Assembly (NCBI RefSeq): GCF_001641265.1
Contig: NW_020167532.1
Coordinates: forward strand, 310,001-374,000
Length of the DNA stretch: 64,000 nt
Source of the DNA: Pseudogymnoascus destructans
Lineage: Eukaryota > Ascomycota > Leotiomycetes > Thelebolales > Thelebolaceae
Reading direction: 5' to 3'
Made by a program: the position numbers and the translations under genes. The stretch's first letter is position 1, and each line of letters begins with the position of its first letter. Positions 1 through 10,911 of the stretch are shown one piece after another. The notes under the pieces are model-generated. The model was given only the letters and a program-made list of their open reading frames with translations. It ran no database searches and was not told where the DNA came from.

Positions 1-752
1 GGAACCGCATCTCCTATTGAAGGGATGAATATTGACTTTCTCAGTTGGAATATGAGCTTGTCGAAAGATTGTCCATTGGCTGGAGGTAAAGTATCCGTGT
101 CCAAGAGGTCGAATAGTTTCCGCACAAGGTCGTCTTCCCCTAGGGATTCCTTGACGCACTCATCAATAGTCTGCGACAACTTCTCTTTTCCAAGCTCAAC
201 CTTGGGCCAAGCGACTGGATCCGTATATGATGTATTGCTCAATCCATACACCTCTCCTCTCCTTTCCGCAATCCATGGCACCTCCTCAGCGGCTCCGCAG
301 CGATTGCTCACAATAGCCAACGGTGTGACCTCATCCCTCCCGCCTTCCTTTCGCCTCCTCAGCTTCCCACATAGCAGCGAGAAGCCTCCAACATCCTTGA
401 CGCCCTCGCCCTCGAGCAACCTTTCAACAAACGCCCCCGCGTCCTGGTTCTCATTACTTGTCAGCCATGCTGTCACCATCCCACCTCTGCTCCGCGACCC
501 CTGCACCGGGTGCTCGATATCATTCGCGTCTGTCTCGCGGTAATTCGTCAGGGCAGCAAAATTGCCGTGTTTCGTAATGCCGAGCCAGGTCCCTTGCTCC
601 TCGCGCTGCAGGTCCCGCGCCGAGAGGATCTCCTGCTTGTTCGCGCGCCACCAGTGTGGCCGCGACGTCGGGCGTAGGATGAACTCGTCCCGGTTGTCAA
701 TGATGACGAGGGCGTACGCGGGGTGCGCCGTCGACATTAGGAGTATACACAT
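1..752 (-). CDS. TANGO2-like NRDE-family protein (3' end cut by window edge)
   Basis: Read on the minus strand from an ATG at 752, the frame stays open to the left edge (about 250 codons), so the C-terminus is missing. The protein starts MCILLMSTAHPAYALVIIDN and continues with RDEF. This is the hallmark N-terminus of the TANGO2/DUF833 family: Cys at position 2 and the Asn-Arg-Asp-Glu (NRDE) motif. It is followed by RPTSRPHWW and, further on, GTWLGITKHGNFAALTNYR, both typical of the family. I chose the ATG at 752 over the one at 737 because only the longer form supplies the conserved Cys2. TANGO2 proteins are implicated in Golgi/ER organisation and in mitochondrial or haem/lipid metabolism, but the biochemical role is unsettled. 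No intron is seen in the visible part. Confidence 0.88.
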   Translation of the reverse strand, partial: MCILLMSTAHPAYALVIIDNRDEFILRPTSRPHWWRANKQEILSARDLQREEQGTWLGITKHGNFAALTNYRETDANDIEHPVQGSRSRGGMVTAWLTSNENQDAGAFVERLLEGEGVKDVGGFSLLCGKLRRRKEGGRDEVTPLAIVSNRCGAAEEVPWIAERRGEVYGLSNTSYTDPVAWPKVELGKEKLSQTIDECVKESLGEDDLVRKLFDLLDTDTLPPANGQSFDKLIFQLRKSIFIPSIGDAV

Positions 753-1729
753 CGTGGATATACGGCCTCTGTGCGACGCGTTCTTGGGTGGATATTTTGG
801 TAGAGAGGAGACGGTGGCGTCGCGTGCATCATATATATGCGGTAGTGGCGACGAGAACCGATATACGGAAGGGGGGCGAGGTTACGAGGAGACCATACCA
901 TGCAGCACGACGCAGCTCGGGGCCAGACGGGATATTGCAGCTAACTCGGGCTGGAATCGTCAACTAAATTCCTGGGAACTATTTCCCCTTTGAGGTTCTA
1001 GGGAGGACAGAAAGTATGGTGTCGGGAACGGATGCAGCATTGCCTGATGTGTTGTCGACTTTTGACACGTCCTGCGGGGTAAGCTTGGGTGGACCCTCAC
1101 ACCGTTCATGGCCTCAACGTCACAAGCCATGGCTCGGCCCGTGACTGCGATTTCGCAGACAAACAATGTAGTGCAAGGTAGTACAAACTATAAAATTAGA
1201 ATTCTGTAGATATATTGACGATAATAGCATGCCGTTTCTCTTGGGGATTTGTAGCGTGTTAGATCTCATATATATCCCTACTTCAATCTAGCTTCGGCAA
1301 TATAGGACCATGCTGGTCTGAGGAACTACCGCAATGCATAAATCTCAGTCCCACACGTGCTTTAATTAGCAGTTATTTGGTAGGGCTCCGTGTGAGTTAG
1401 TACCTGAGCGAGCGGCGGGTTCTTATAGGCCACGAGAATTGTAGCAGCGGCTCCCCGAATGCGACGTCATGACTTGAGAAACTGAAGATGGCAATTGTGC
1501 AAGCTGACAGGCTGGCAACTGTTCACCGACTTGCCTTTCCTGCCTTTCTGGCCAGCGATAGCCGTGTTAGTCCAAACTCTGCTCTACGATATCTCGCCAC
1601 ATATCTCCGCGACTGTCATTGTGTGTTTGAAATTTGGTTTTTGGGTTTATTTCTGCAATCATAACTTGCCATGAAATCCTGAACTCACTGCCGCCCCTTT
1701 ACATTAAACTCCACTGCTGTTTCCCTACC
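753..1729. other. Intergenic region, TANGO2 upstream / MIOS downstream
   Basis: About 980 bp with only short, unconvincing reading frames. It should hold the promoter of the TANGO2-like gene and the 3' end of the MIOS transcript. No repeat, RNA gene or clear regulatory motif is recognised. Confidence 0.5.
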
Positions 1730-4700
1730 TTAATCTTCTTCTTCTTTGCTCCCATCCTCTTCCTTCGCCTTATCGCTCTTCCTATCCTCCTCCCCCTCCC
1801 TGGACCCCATCCCACCCACATCCGCATTACACGCACAGTGGCACTCTGGAATCGGGCACTCATTATGCACCTTAAACCAACTTCTCGCATGGTCTGCATG
1901 GAACGCGTGATCACACTTCATGCAGAAGCTCATGAAGTTCGCAAGTCGCTGATACGGCTCCACAGCCACACGATCCTTATCACTTCGCGGCATGCCCAGT
2001 GTCAACAGACAGATGCCGCAGCGTGGTAGATGCCGTCCACACTTCGGACAGTTAATTCCTGCGTGAACCCCAGAGCTATACAGCGGGTTACGGTCCCCAG
2101 ACGCAGAAGCCACCGAGGCTTTCGGCGTCGAAGCGTTGGAGCCGGTATTGTCGAGATCGTTGGTGAAGGCGGTGTCGCAGTGCATACAACGCAGTGTGAC
2201 TTGTCGTGGCCGTGTCTTAATAACAGCAAAGCCATCTCTATCCCTACTCTTTTTTGTGCTCTGAACATCAAATCGGCAGCGATCAACGAAGAGGCGATTT
2301 TTGTTGTGTAGGTCTTGGTAATCGGCTCGCCACTGCCACACTCTGAAATCGTCGATGTACAAAGGGGCTGCAAAATGGATAATCAAAGTAGCCGTCTGAT
2401 AGTCGCCGAACTTCTCAATATAGGCGCTGAGTAGGGACACAGCACTGTCCGTGATTCCTGTGAGTACCAGGCCTTCGATATCACCAGTGCGCACAACTTC
2501 TGCGGTTTGTCGGTTGAGCCAGTTGGGGAACTCAGTGTCGTCAAGGTTATGGAGCGCAACTCCAACTCGGTCCCGCAGTGGTAAAGATGCCTCGTTGGCA
2601 ATTGCTCGCCAGTCGCCAGTACTGATGAGTGTATATATAGCTCGGAGATAGGGATCATTAGCCATGTCCGAAAGATCGGATATATTGTAGTCCCACTCTT
2701 CCTTTTTAAGCGGTGGATTTCCCTTGACTTGGAGGCTCAGAGCGAGACCGATGAAAAGAAGGTTCTTCCCTCCGCGTTTTAGGGATTCAACTGCTCGCTT
2801 GGGATTCTTCTCGAAAAGAGCCCATGCGGCTGCTACTGTATATTGGCCCTTTGCTTCCAAGTCCAATAGGTCTTGCTCAAGCTCCGCTGGGGATTTTCCC
2901 CAGCCACATATCGCGAGGCACATTTGCCGGTGATGGGGTCGCTTTGTCGGAACGCTTTTGAATAACCCACGGCCCGCCTTCTTATTAATGTCCGCAAGAG
3001 CTGCGCCCCACTCGTCTTCACTTGGTATGGTAGAAGTGGTCGGGTCAACTAACCTTGATGTATACTTAGAGCCAAGATCATTGTTCCAAATGCTCTGCAC
3101 GCCCATGTACGCAAGATTTAACTGACCGGAAACCATGCCGTCACCAGCAGCAGCGCCTTCTGCACCATCAATCCATATCCAAACGTCTTTTAGCCAAGGA
3201 TCATCCACAAGGATATTAGCGTTTCTTTGACAGTTAAACAAGTAACCTTGTTTTATGCGGGCTATCATTAGAGAATTAATTCGATCCGGCAATGCATCTT
3301 TAGATCCAAGGTCATTCGATTTCTGGGAAAATAACTGTCCGTGGCGTTCCCTACTTGAGAGAATGCGACTTGTGAGCAATCCATCCAACCCTTTGCCAGC
3401 AAGTTCACTTGAACTAGCCATGGAGCTTTCGTCGGCAGCAACAAGTACAGTGTCGAATTTTGAAGTAGTACCTGGGCTTGTCAGAGAAAGCGGGGGTTCG
3501 GATTTTTTGATCTTTCCGTCAGGGCCGAATTCAATATCCTTCCGTTTCTGCGACTCAACCAGCGGTTTTAAAACGGCTTCCCTTTCTTTCTCGTCTGAAA
3601 ACTTTGGGACTGTTCCTCGGCTTGTATCTGACATAGTGTTAGCACGGCTAGCTTGGACTAGGTTGGAATATTTCACATACGCTTTGCTCTCGATGAGAAG
3701 TCCATCAAGTCCAGAACAAGGTTTCGAGACAAAGATGGTTTCAAAATGACGCCCATCTTGTGATTGCTTCGTCGTGTGATAACTCTAGGCTGGTAGTACG
3801 AAGAGCCTAGTGTCACCCAGTCGAATGATACTATACGGTCATCATGAGAATACCCAAAGTCCTCATTAAAGTAGGGGTATTGCAAATCATGTGACCTCTT
3901 AACTTCCAGCAACTCGGGTGATCCTTCAGTGTCATTCTCAGACATTGGTTCTATGTGCTCTTTTTCGGTACAAATGAGTTGCAATTCTCCAGCGCTGGAA
4001 AGGACTGCCAAGAGACTGCGCTGGTCCCGACAATACCTTAAACTTCGAATATTCGTGTCGTACTTCGGGTCAATTGCTCGGTTGAGTTTCAAAGCGCATC
4101 CCCAAGGCACATCGCCCGAGTCTACTGTGTCATTGTACATCTTCGAAGCCACTTGGCGAGACGTAGCTCGGCGATCCCATATCATGATGGCTGGTGAATC
4201 AAGGGACGACGAGGCGAAGTAGTTCGGGTCTCTATGATCAATTGCCAGATTATTGTTACACCTTGTTTGAAAGCTTATAACGGCGCCATTGGGATCTAAA
4301 CGTCATCAGCCAAGTTCAAATAGTTTGCTGGGGAAACAAACCGCGAAGGTCATGAATTTTGACGCTTTGATTCTTCACCCCCACTACCAACGTTTGGGGC
4401 TGGTCCTCAAACCATCGAGTACTCGTTATTGCGACACTTGCTTCTAATTTATGAAGCGGATCAGCGGGAAATGGCGGGGTTTGCCAACCCTTCTTCGCAG
4501 GATCCCAATTTGATAGGCGCTGGTTTATGTCCCAGATGTGCAGGCACTGGTCGTTTCGCACTCGATCGAGGCCAACTGCCAATAGCCCAGTGGTATTGAA
4601 AGCAACTGCTTGGCAAGTTCTCTGGAGCTTCAATGGCAATATCATAGAGTCGTTAGATCCATCATCTACGCGTAGGAGATTAACCTCTCCGCTCTTGGTC

Positions 4701-4918
4701 CCAAGAGCAACAAGACCAGGATTGCTTGGGGACCAATCATATGTCTCAAATCCTTGGAAATCGGTGTATTTTGCTACATCCTCATAATCAAATTGTTCCG
4801 GAACAACCTGCCCTGTGGGTTTGTGCAGTTGTAAAATCCGGTAGTTGGCGTTGATGGATAAGAACTCATCTCTTGTCCGGTTGGGCGACCACCTGATAAT
4901 GCCATCGCCGCGGTCCAT
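1730..4918 (-). CDS. SEA4: GATOR2/SEA complex subunit MIOS (SEA4)
   Basis: Three exons on the minus strand: 4918-4342, 4295-3681 and 3627-1730 (1029 aa). Both introns (46 and 53 bp) have GT-AG ends; the second has a clear GTATGT donor and a GCTAAC branch site. The N-terminal ~400 residues form a WD40 propeller (for example GIIRWSPN, YDWSPSNPGLVALGTKSGEV, LHIWDI, KIHDLR, NNNLAIDHRDPNYFASSS, MIWDRR). The middle is alpha-solenoid. The C-terminus has the Cys/His zinc-binding RING-like domain of the family: MHCDTAF, INCPKCGRHLPRCGICLLTLG-type cysteine pairs, then CMKCDHAFHADH and CPIPECHCAC. In yeast and animals this subunit belongs to SEACAT/GATOR2, which relieves GATOR1 inhibition of TORC1 at the vacuole/lysosome when amino acids are present. 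The tail after the zinc domain is short and acidic. It is transcribed away from EFG1 across a 435-bp spacer. Confidence 0.9.
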
Positions 4919-5353
4919 GATGAGAATACTACTCTTTTGAGTTCTTTGATTTTAGATCCCTATCCATTGAACATGCCAGTTTCCTAATCCTCAAAGCATG
5001 GTGGACGATAAAAAGTGATGCAGTGATGCCGTCAGGTGGTGTCAGGTGATGGTGGTTTGTCACTACTCTCTTAAAGCCGCATATCGTTGAGCAGAAACTT
5101 AAATAATGCAAAGAATATCTCAAAATATCATCCTAATAGCCAATACATATAAAGAAGAGACAGCACAACTTGTAACTGCGGTACATTGGATTGAAACGAA
5201 GCTCTACACAGAGTGGGCCACGATAAGGAGGTTAATCCGGTTCACCGGCAAAACTTTAATCCGTTTTCAGAAAGTTACATTGCAAATCAACGAGAATTCA
5301 ATCCAGACGCAGGAATACCTTTACAGTAAACCCATTTACTCTCCAGAGGCAAA
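4919..5353. promoter_or_regulatory. Divergent promoter region MIOS/EFG1
   Basis: A 435-bp spacer between the two divergent start codons. It must contain both 5' UTRs and promoters. No specific factor site is called; the part nearer EFG1 is AT-rich. This is inferred from gene arrangement only. Confidence 0.5.
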
Positions 5354-6323
5354 ATGCCCGCCAAACGGTCACACGAGGATTTAGATGGCATCCATGAATC
5401 AAGACAGCCACAGGTCCACCAAGACGATCCCAAACCTGCAAAGAAACCCCGCCGAGAGGGACCACCAAAGATCAGGAAGCAAGTGCACGCATCCAGCGTG
5501 AATGCTGTCAAGAAGCGGATACGTGATGTGACTCGTCTTCTTTCACGATCCGAGGATTTGCCAGCAGATGTCCGTCTTGAAAACGAGCGAGCACTCGCTG
5601 CTTACCAGCAAGAGCTTAATGCTGCCGACGAGGAGAAGGCAAGACAGCGAATGGTAAAAAAGTACCACATGGTACGGTTCTTTGGCAAGTCTGAGTCCTC
5701 GCAGAGTCTTTTGACTTTCATTAACAGAAGTCACAGAGAGACAAAAGGCAACGAGAACGCTCAAAAAATGGAAGAAGCGCCTGCTAGAAGCGACGACCGG
5801 GGAAGAAGTCGAGGATATCACAGCTCAGATGCATATTGCCGAAGTTGACCTAAACTACGCTCATTCATACCCGCTGAACGAACGATACATCAGCTTATAT
5901 CCACCGAAAGGCGCTGAGGAGAGTGAAGACCAGCAAAAAGATGCTGTAAAGCCACCGATATGGGCAGAGATTGAAAGGCGGATGGAGGAAGGCACACTGA
6001 AGGAACTACGGTACGGTGTGAGAGAGGGGCATGTTGAGAAGCCAAAGACGGTCCGGCAGAAACCAGCAACAACAAAACCACGACTTGCGTCGGAGACTCA
6101 GAATTTTAAGAAGAGGGCCGAACCAGGAGAACGTGTGGGACAGATGGAACGTGTTCCGGAGCCGCAGGACTACACCTTGAACCGCAGGGAGAGGAGGAAG
6201 GCCATGATTAAGACTGGCGCTTTAATAACGTCGAAGGCGGCCAAGAAGCCCGCAATCCACGAACCAATGGGCAATGAAGTGGACAACGATGATCACGGCA
6301 GCGATGGAGGATTCTTTGAATGA
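5354..6323 (+). CDS. EFG1: rRNA-processing protein EFG1
   Basis: Two exons, 5354-5684 and 5737-6323, giving 305 aa. After a basic N-terminus comes a coiled coil (SSVNAVKKRIRDVTRLLSR) and the highly conserved core MVKKYHMVRFFERQKATR. It ends in a charged tail with LNRRERRKAMIKTGAL and an acidic C-terminus. EFG1 is a nucleolar protein needed for 18S rRNA maturation and small-subunit assembly. The intron is 52 bp and must use a GC donor (G|GCAAGT ... CACAG). Only this splice joins FFE to RQKATR in frame; unspliced reading gives FFGKSESS and loses the conserved block. Family length is normally about 250-330 aa, so the gene looks complete. Confidence 0.9.
5685..5736 (+). other. GC-AG intron in EFG1
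   Basis: Donor GCAAGT at 5685-5690 (normally GT), acceptor CACAG at 5732-5736. It is required to keep the EFG1 core motif in frame; no GT donor nearby gives the conserved sequence. Confidence 0.8.
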
Positions 6324-6873
6324 TTTGTATAGAACATATATGATTCTGTGGAGTTTGGATAACTTCCGGTATACCCAATACGGATACACACTTTTTACAT
6401 GCCCTCATGAACTGTTCACCCCTCTTGAAATCAATTGAAGCATTCTGTATCTACCAGATATACTCGTGCCGCCCAAAAGTCCGAGGACCGTGTGAGGCAG
6501 AGAAAGTTAACACTGGTATTTAAGTTGACAGAAATTACTATGTTTGCTATATTTTTGAGTAACGCACTTGGATACTACAACCCTGAGTGATTCGGAGCAT
6601 TTATTTTACTTACAGTTTCTGTAATCACTACGGTAATGCATAGTCTCTCTTCAGACTTTTGGCGGCACTGCCTTCTAACTCAATCCTCTCTAAGCCTATC
6701 CTCTCTAAGCCTATCCTCTCTAAGCCTATCCTCTCTAATTCTTATATTTCTAAGTCCTCTACACCATTAACTTTAGCTTCTTAACTAAGAAGAAAGTGGA
6801 AACAGCACACTAAAGACCCCCCTCTACCCTCTTATAAAGATGCAATCCTTAAAATAGCTTAGAGTATCGTAAA
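6324..6873. repeat. EFG1 3' flank with 15-bp tandem repeat
   Basis: AT-rich flank marking the entry to the transposon island. At 6685-6737 a 15-bp unit (CCTCTCTAAGCCTAT) is repeated about 3.5 times. No gene is seen. Confidence 0.75.
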
Positions 6874-7809
6874 TGTCATACTGACATTCGTTGCACTCAG
6901 TTTGCTATCAAACTCAAGAGCAAACTTAGAAATCTCCTCCTCAAACCTACAAGTCACCATACATATCTGGGCTTATCACACCAACAACAGAAGCAATACT
7001 ACTCAACGATTGCTGAAAACTCTTCTACTACATCTGTTTATGCTACATACATCACGGCATATCATTTGGACACTCATTGAACAAGTTATTAAGAAAATCT
7101 CCTCCTTAAGGGGGTGGGCCAATACTACCACATGGCATATCTCTACCAACTAGAGGCCTAGGAACATGAACGATAGCTCTAGAAGCTTCTACAACCCTCT
7201 ATGATTCATTACACGTCATCGCTCCTTAGTTACCCACAAGATTGGTTAAGTTATGACATAATTTATCTATAGGTACTCTGACCTTGGACCTCCTTTTCAC
7301 TTCCTATAGGCTAGGAACCCAAGAGATGGTTCTATGGGATTCTCTTACGTTCACTACATGATTAGCAAGCTAGTTGTGGGTCGCACTTGATTTCTAATAC
7401 ATTTACCAAGCCTGGTTAGTCATGGAAAGTCATGGAAAATAAGAGAACTACACTCCTTTGGCATAAATAGGATTGCCCTTTCCTTAAGAAAGGGCAAGCA
7501 GGCAATACAGTAAATCGACTAGCACATACTTCTACGTCTTTTCCAAGCTTCCAAGCATTGATCTTGTTATTCTCTGTTTTTGAAAAGTCAGTGAGGTGCT
7601 AACCTCTGACTTACCCCTGAGTTCTCAGACTCAACATTTGTTGCAACTTGTCTAAACCACTTCACCACATCATACACCTGATTGCTGCGTTGTGGAATAG
7701 TCTAAGCTACAACCCTTTGGCTCTGTTTCCTAAGACAGTGTGTTGTCTTAGTAAATTCATCCCTTCCTTGGGTGGCTAGATTCTCATATCTGCTGCACCC
7801 ACCATTACA
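6874..7809 (-). mobile_element. Solo LTR-like element, copy A (inverted relative to B and C)
   Basis: A 936-bp element starting TGTCATACTGAC and ending CCACCATTACA, so both ends fit the TG...CA rule of LTRs. It is flanked on both sides by the same 5 bp, GTAAA (6869-6873 and 7810-7814), a target-site duplication of the length LTR retrotransposons make. The same sequence recurs in opposite orientation at 9645-10554 and 13076-14011. Because one TSD flanks a single unit with no coding region, this is best read as a solo LTR left after recombination. A non-autonomous LTR-derived element cannot be ruled out. No long reading frame is present. Confidence 0.85.
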
Positions 7810-8794
7810 GTAAAGACTGGTAAGATTTTAGCAAGTGCTAATGATACTAAGTAGTTAAACATAAAAGCAATTAAGAGTGTTAAATCAAAACTCTAAGAAC
7901 TATGCATAGATGTGAGTTAAATACTACATCTATTACAACAGACAACATTAGACCACAGATGGATAGAAAGGGGTATAATGGATATACGTATATATAGTTT
8001 ATAATGATAAATGTAAGGGTTTAGGTAGGCAGCATGCTAGGACTGTAGGTTTAGGCAAATAGTATAGTATTTAACAGACTAATCTCTAAGCCCTTCCTAA
8101 TAGGGGCTTAGCTACCTTATCTACTCCTTTAGAGCTAGGCCCCTACTACCTTAGTAGTAAGTTAGGGCTAGGCTCTGTCTTGTAGCCTTATGTCCTAATA
8201 TTGTAAGGACACAGGGCACCCAGCTCACAGTAATAGCATATGAGAGTGCGAGTCAGAGGCTAAACGGATAAAAAACAGATGATGAGGAACCCCGTTGGGT
8301 CAATTTCCTTAAGTACCCAAAATGGGTCCGACTCGGCTAACCTGCCCTAACTCTCCCCATGTGACCATAACCTGCCCGACTCTGATCCCTTCCGTCACTG
8401 AGGGCGGAGGCATCCTTACAAATATCAGCCTTAGGCAACAAGGCTCCCTTAGCAGCCTTCGGTAGCCTAGGGCACTATAGTAGGGTGCCCTTAACATAGA
8501 GTTTTAATTAACCCTTCCTACTTCCTACCTGTTACGATGGTTACGGGAAGAAGAAGTAAGGAAGGAAGAAGTGTTATGGCTATGGTAACGTGACATCAGT
8601 TATTGGGCTAGCAGGGCTAGGCTTAGTAACGTGACCTAGGAAGTCACAAGATTAGCAGGGCTAGGCTGCAGCGTGACCAGGCTAGTAGATAGTTGCAGAA
8701 ACTAGTGGATATTAGATAGTTGAGCTATCCATCAACTATCTAGATTATCTAGCTATCCATTAGCTATCTAGATTATCCATAAGGCATGACACTA
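7810..8794. other. AT-rich gene-free stretch in the repeat island
   Basis: No reading frame with recognisable homology. It carries one copy of a short dispersed repeat (8287-8420, listed separately). Around 8690-8780 there are repeated CTATCTAGATTATC-like palindromic steps. Probably degraded transposon sequence. Confidence 0.5.
8287..8420 (+). repeat. Short dispersed repeat, copy 1
   Basis: About 135 bp beginning GGAACCCCGTTGGGTCAA and ending GGAGGCATCCTTACA. It resembles 11532-11668, sharing GGAACCCCGT, TCAAGTACC/TTAAGTACC, GACTCGG and the closing GCATCCTTACA. The GGGTCCGACTC segment faintly resembles a polymerase III B box, so a SINE-like origin is possible but unproven. Confidence 0.55.
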
Positions 8795-8985
8795 CTATAT
8801 AAGTAGATAGTATTCCCTTAGATAGGAGCTTCGTGCTCAACTTAATATAGTATTCTTTACAATACTATAACGTGTTACTTAGAAAGCCTTTGTGTTTGTT
8901 TAATCCCCTGCCTCCTCTGTTAAGTCAACCTTACGTAAGACACCTCTGTGTCTTCTATCATTTAGAAGTTAGCATTATAAGAAGG
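8795..8985 (+). mobile_element. Partial LTR of a second retroelement family, copy 1
   Basis: About 190 bp with TATA-like CTATATAAGTAGATAG, then GGAGCTTCGTGCTCAAC, and ending near AGCATTATA. It is nearly the same as 10725-10911 (direct orientation). A TATA box, a transcribed R-like section and a terminal CA in the second copy suggest the promoter-bearing half of an LTR. The 5' boundary is not clear. Confidence 0.65.
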
Positions 8986-9210
8986 TGAGGCTATTCCTTA
9001 TTATATGCAGCTATGCGCTTAGCGATCCCTTGTAACCTTAGTGGCTACTATAGCTGCCTGTTCCCATAGTTGCTAGCAGCTGTGATATGCGGTCATAACA
9101 CCACCTCCCCCCTAATTTAGATTGATCTCCTGGTCAAGAGTAGAATCATTGTGGCTTCTATGGGTATTTTCAGTGGAAAGCTTGCTTGAGTTCAGGAGCA
9201 TTGTTGAAAT

Positions 9211-9540
9211 TTACAGTAGGATACCAAAGTTGTCCAGTAGGTGGTTCTTCCATGCTGCCATATAGAACAACTTCTTCCGTAGGTGTTTAGAATTAAGGAT
9301 TTCTTCAACTTCCCATTTAAGTTCATCTTCTATGATAATTAGAGGTGGTGGTTCATGGTGTTGGCCTTGTAGTGCATCATTTGAATCAAGTCTTAACAAG
9401 TTGCTATGAAAAACAGGATGTATCTTCATACTTGCTAGTAGGAGCATTCGCTGCAAATTTTGCCATGTAGAGGTATCCAACCTAGTTGTCTTGTAGGTAG
9501 TTAACATGAGCCCGCAAGTATCATTCTAGCTCTGCATTAA
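9211..9540 (-). pseudogene. Ty3/gypsy polyprotein fragment (integrase end and chromodomain)
   Basis: Minus-strand remnant. One frame reads HVNYLQDN*VGYLYMAKFAA, the end of a gypsy integrase core (normally YLQDDWVDWLPLAEFAAN). After a frame change it continues KIHPVFHSNLLRLD and KWEVEEILNSK, the GPY/F-to-chromodomain stretch (normally KIHPVFHVSLLRP...EWEVEEILDSR). The catalytic DDE region is absent, so this is a short dead fragment. It lies upstream of LTR copy B; whether the two belong to the same element is unknown. Confidence 0.75.
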
Positions 9541-9644
9541 ACCTCTTAGTCTAGCAATCTGTTTTAGGGTGGGATGCTGTAGATAGTTTTGTTGTGATTT
9601 TCCAAACTTTACATAAGACTTTCAATACTGTAGCCACAAACTAG

Positions 9645-10554
9645 TGTAATGGTGGGTGCAACAGATGTGAGAATCTAGCCACCCAAGGAAGGGATGATTT
9701 TACTAAGACAACACACTGTCTTAGGAAACAGAGCCAAAGGGTTGTAGCTTAGACTATTCCACAATGCAGCAATCAGGTGTATGATATAGTGGAGTGGTTT
9801 AGACAAGTTCTAACAAATGTTGAGTCTGAGAACTCAGGGATAAGTCAGAGGTTAGCACCTCACTGACTTTTCAGAAACAAGGAGTAACAAGATCAATGCT
9901 TGGAAGCTTGGAAAAGACGTGGAAGTATGTGATAGTTGATTTACTGTATTGTCTGCTTGCCCTTTATTAAGGAAAGGGCAATCCTATTTATGCTAAAGGA
10001 GTGTAGTTCTCTCATTTTCCAAGACTTTCCATGACTTAACCAGGCTTCGTAACTGTAGTCGACGTAAGAGAATCCCATAGAACCATCTCCTAGGTTCCTA
10101 GCCTATAGGAAGTAAAAGGAGGTCCAAGGTCAGAGTACCCCTATAGACAAATTATGTCATAACTTAACCAATCTTGTGGGTAACTAAGGAGCAATGATGT
10201 GTAATGAATCATAGAGGGTTGTAGAAGATTTTGGAGCTATCGTTCATGTTCCTAGGCCTCTAGTTGATAGAGATATGTCATGTGTAGTATTAGCCCAGTA
10301 ACTAAGGAGTGATGTCATGTAATGAATCATAGAGGGTTGTAGAGATATGCTATGTGGTCATATCGGCCCAGTAACTAAGGAGCAATGACGTGTAATGAAT
10401 CATAGAGGGTTGTAGCAATCATTGAGTAGTATTGCTCTTGTTGTTGGTGTGACAAGCCAAAATATGTATAGTGACTTGTAGGTTTGAGGAGGAGATTTCT
10501 AAGTTTGCTCTTGAGTTTGATAGCAAACTGAGTGCAACGAATGTCAGTATGACA
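9645..10554 (+). mobile_element. Solo LTR-like element, copy B
   Basis: Starts TGTAATGGTGGG and ends GTCAGTATGACA, the reverse complement layout of copy A and the same layout as copy C. Flanks are ACTAG (9640-9644) and GCTAG (10555-10559), a possible 5-bp target duplication with one mismatch. It differs from A and C by internal rearrangement: between about 10180 and 10420 a ~45-bp block ending in GTAATGAATCATAGAGGG is present three times. Confidence 0.8.
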
Positions 10555-10580
10555 GCTAGCGCTTACAGCTGCAACCTCAC

Positions 10581-10704
10581 ATGATGGATAACATTGGATA
10601 TCTTGGATATTATGTTATCCATGTTATCCACGGGGATCCACGGAATATCAGGTGATGGATAACATTGGATATCATGGATATTATGTTATCCATGTTATCC
10701 ACGG
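10581..10704 (+). repeat. 52-bp direct duplication with internal palindromes
   Basis: Two near-identical blocks (10581-10633 and 10652-10704), each starting TGATGGATAACATTGG and ending TTATCCATGTTATCCACGG. The GGATAACAT and ATGTTATCC parts inside each block are inverted repeats, so each block can fold back. They sit just upstream of the second partial LTR and may be its enhancer (U3) region. Confidence 0.7.
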
Positions 10705-10724
10705 ATATCCCTTTGGCACGACAC

Positions 10725-10911
10725 CACTATATAAGTAGATAGTATTTCCTTAGATAGGAGCTTCGTGCTCAACTCAATATAGTATTCTTTACAATACTGT
10801 AACGTGTTACTTGGAAAGCCTTTGTGTTTAATCCCCTGCCTCCTCTGTCAAGTCAACCTTACGCAAGAAACCTCTGTGTCTTCTATTGTTTAGAAGTCAG
10901 CGTTACAGAAG
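10725..10911 (+). mobile_element. Partial LTR of the second retroelement family, copy 2
   Basis: Direct repeat of 8795-8985 with the TATA-like CTATATAAGTAGATAG, ending in GCGTTACA. It abuts decayed transposase coding sequence at 10912, so it appears to have inserted into that transposon. Confidence 0.65.

Noticed and set aside
25..993. Two plus-strand frames of 172 and 143 codons
   Set aside because: They lie opposite the TANGO2-like gene and its upstream region, with no recognisable domain.
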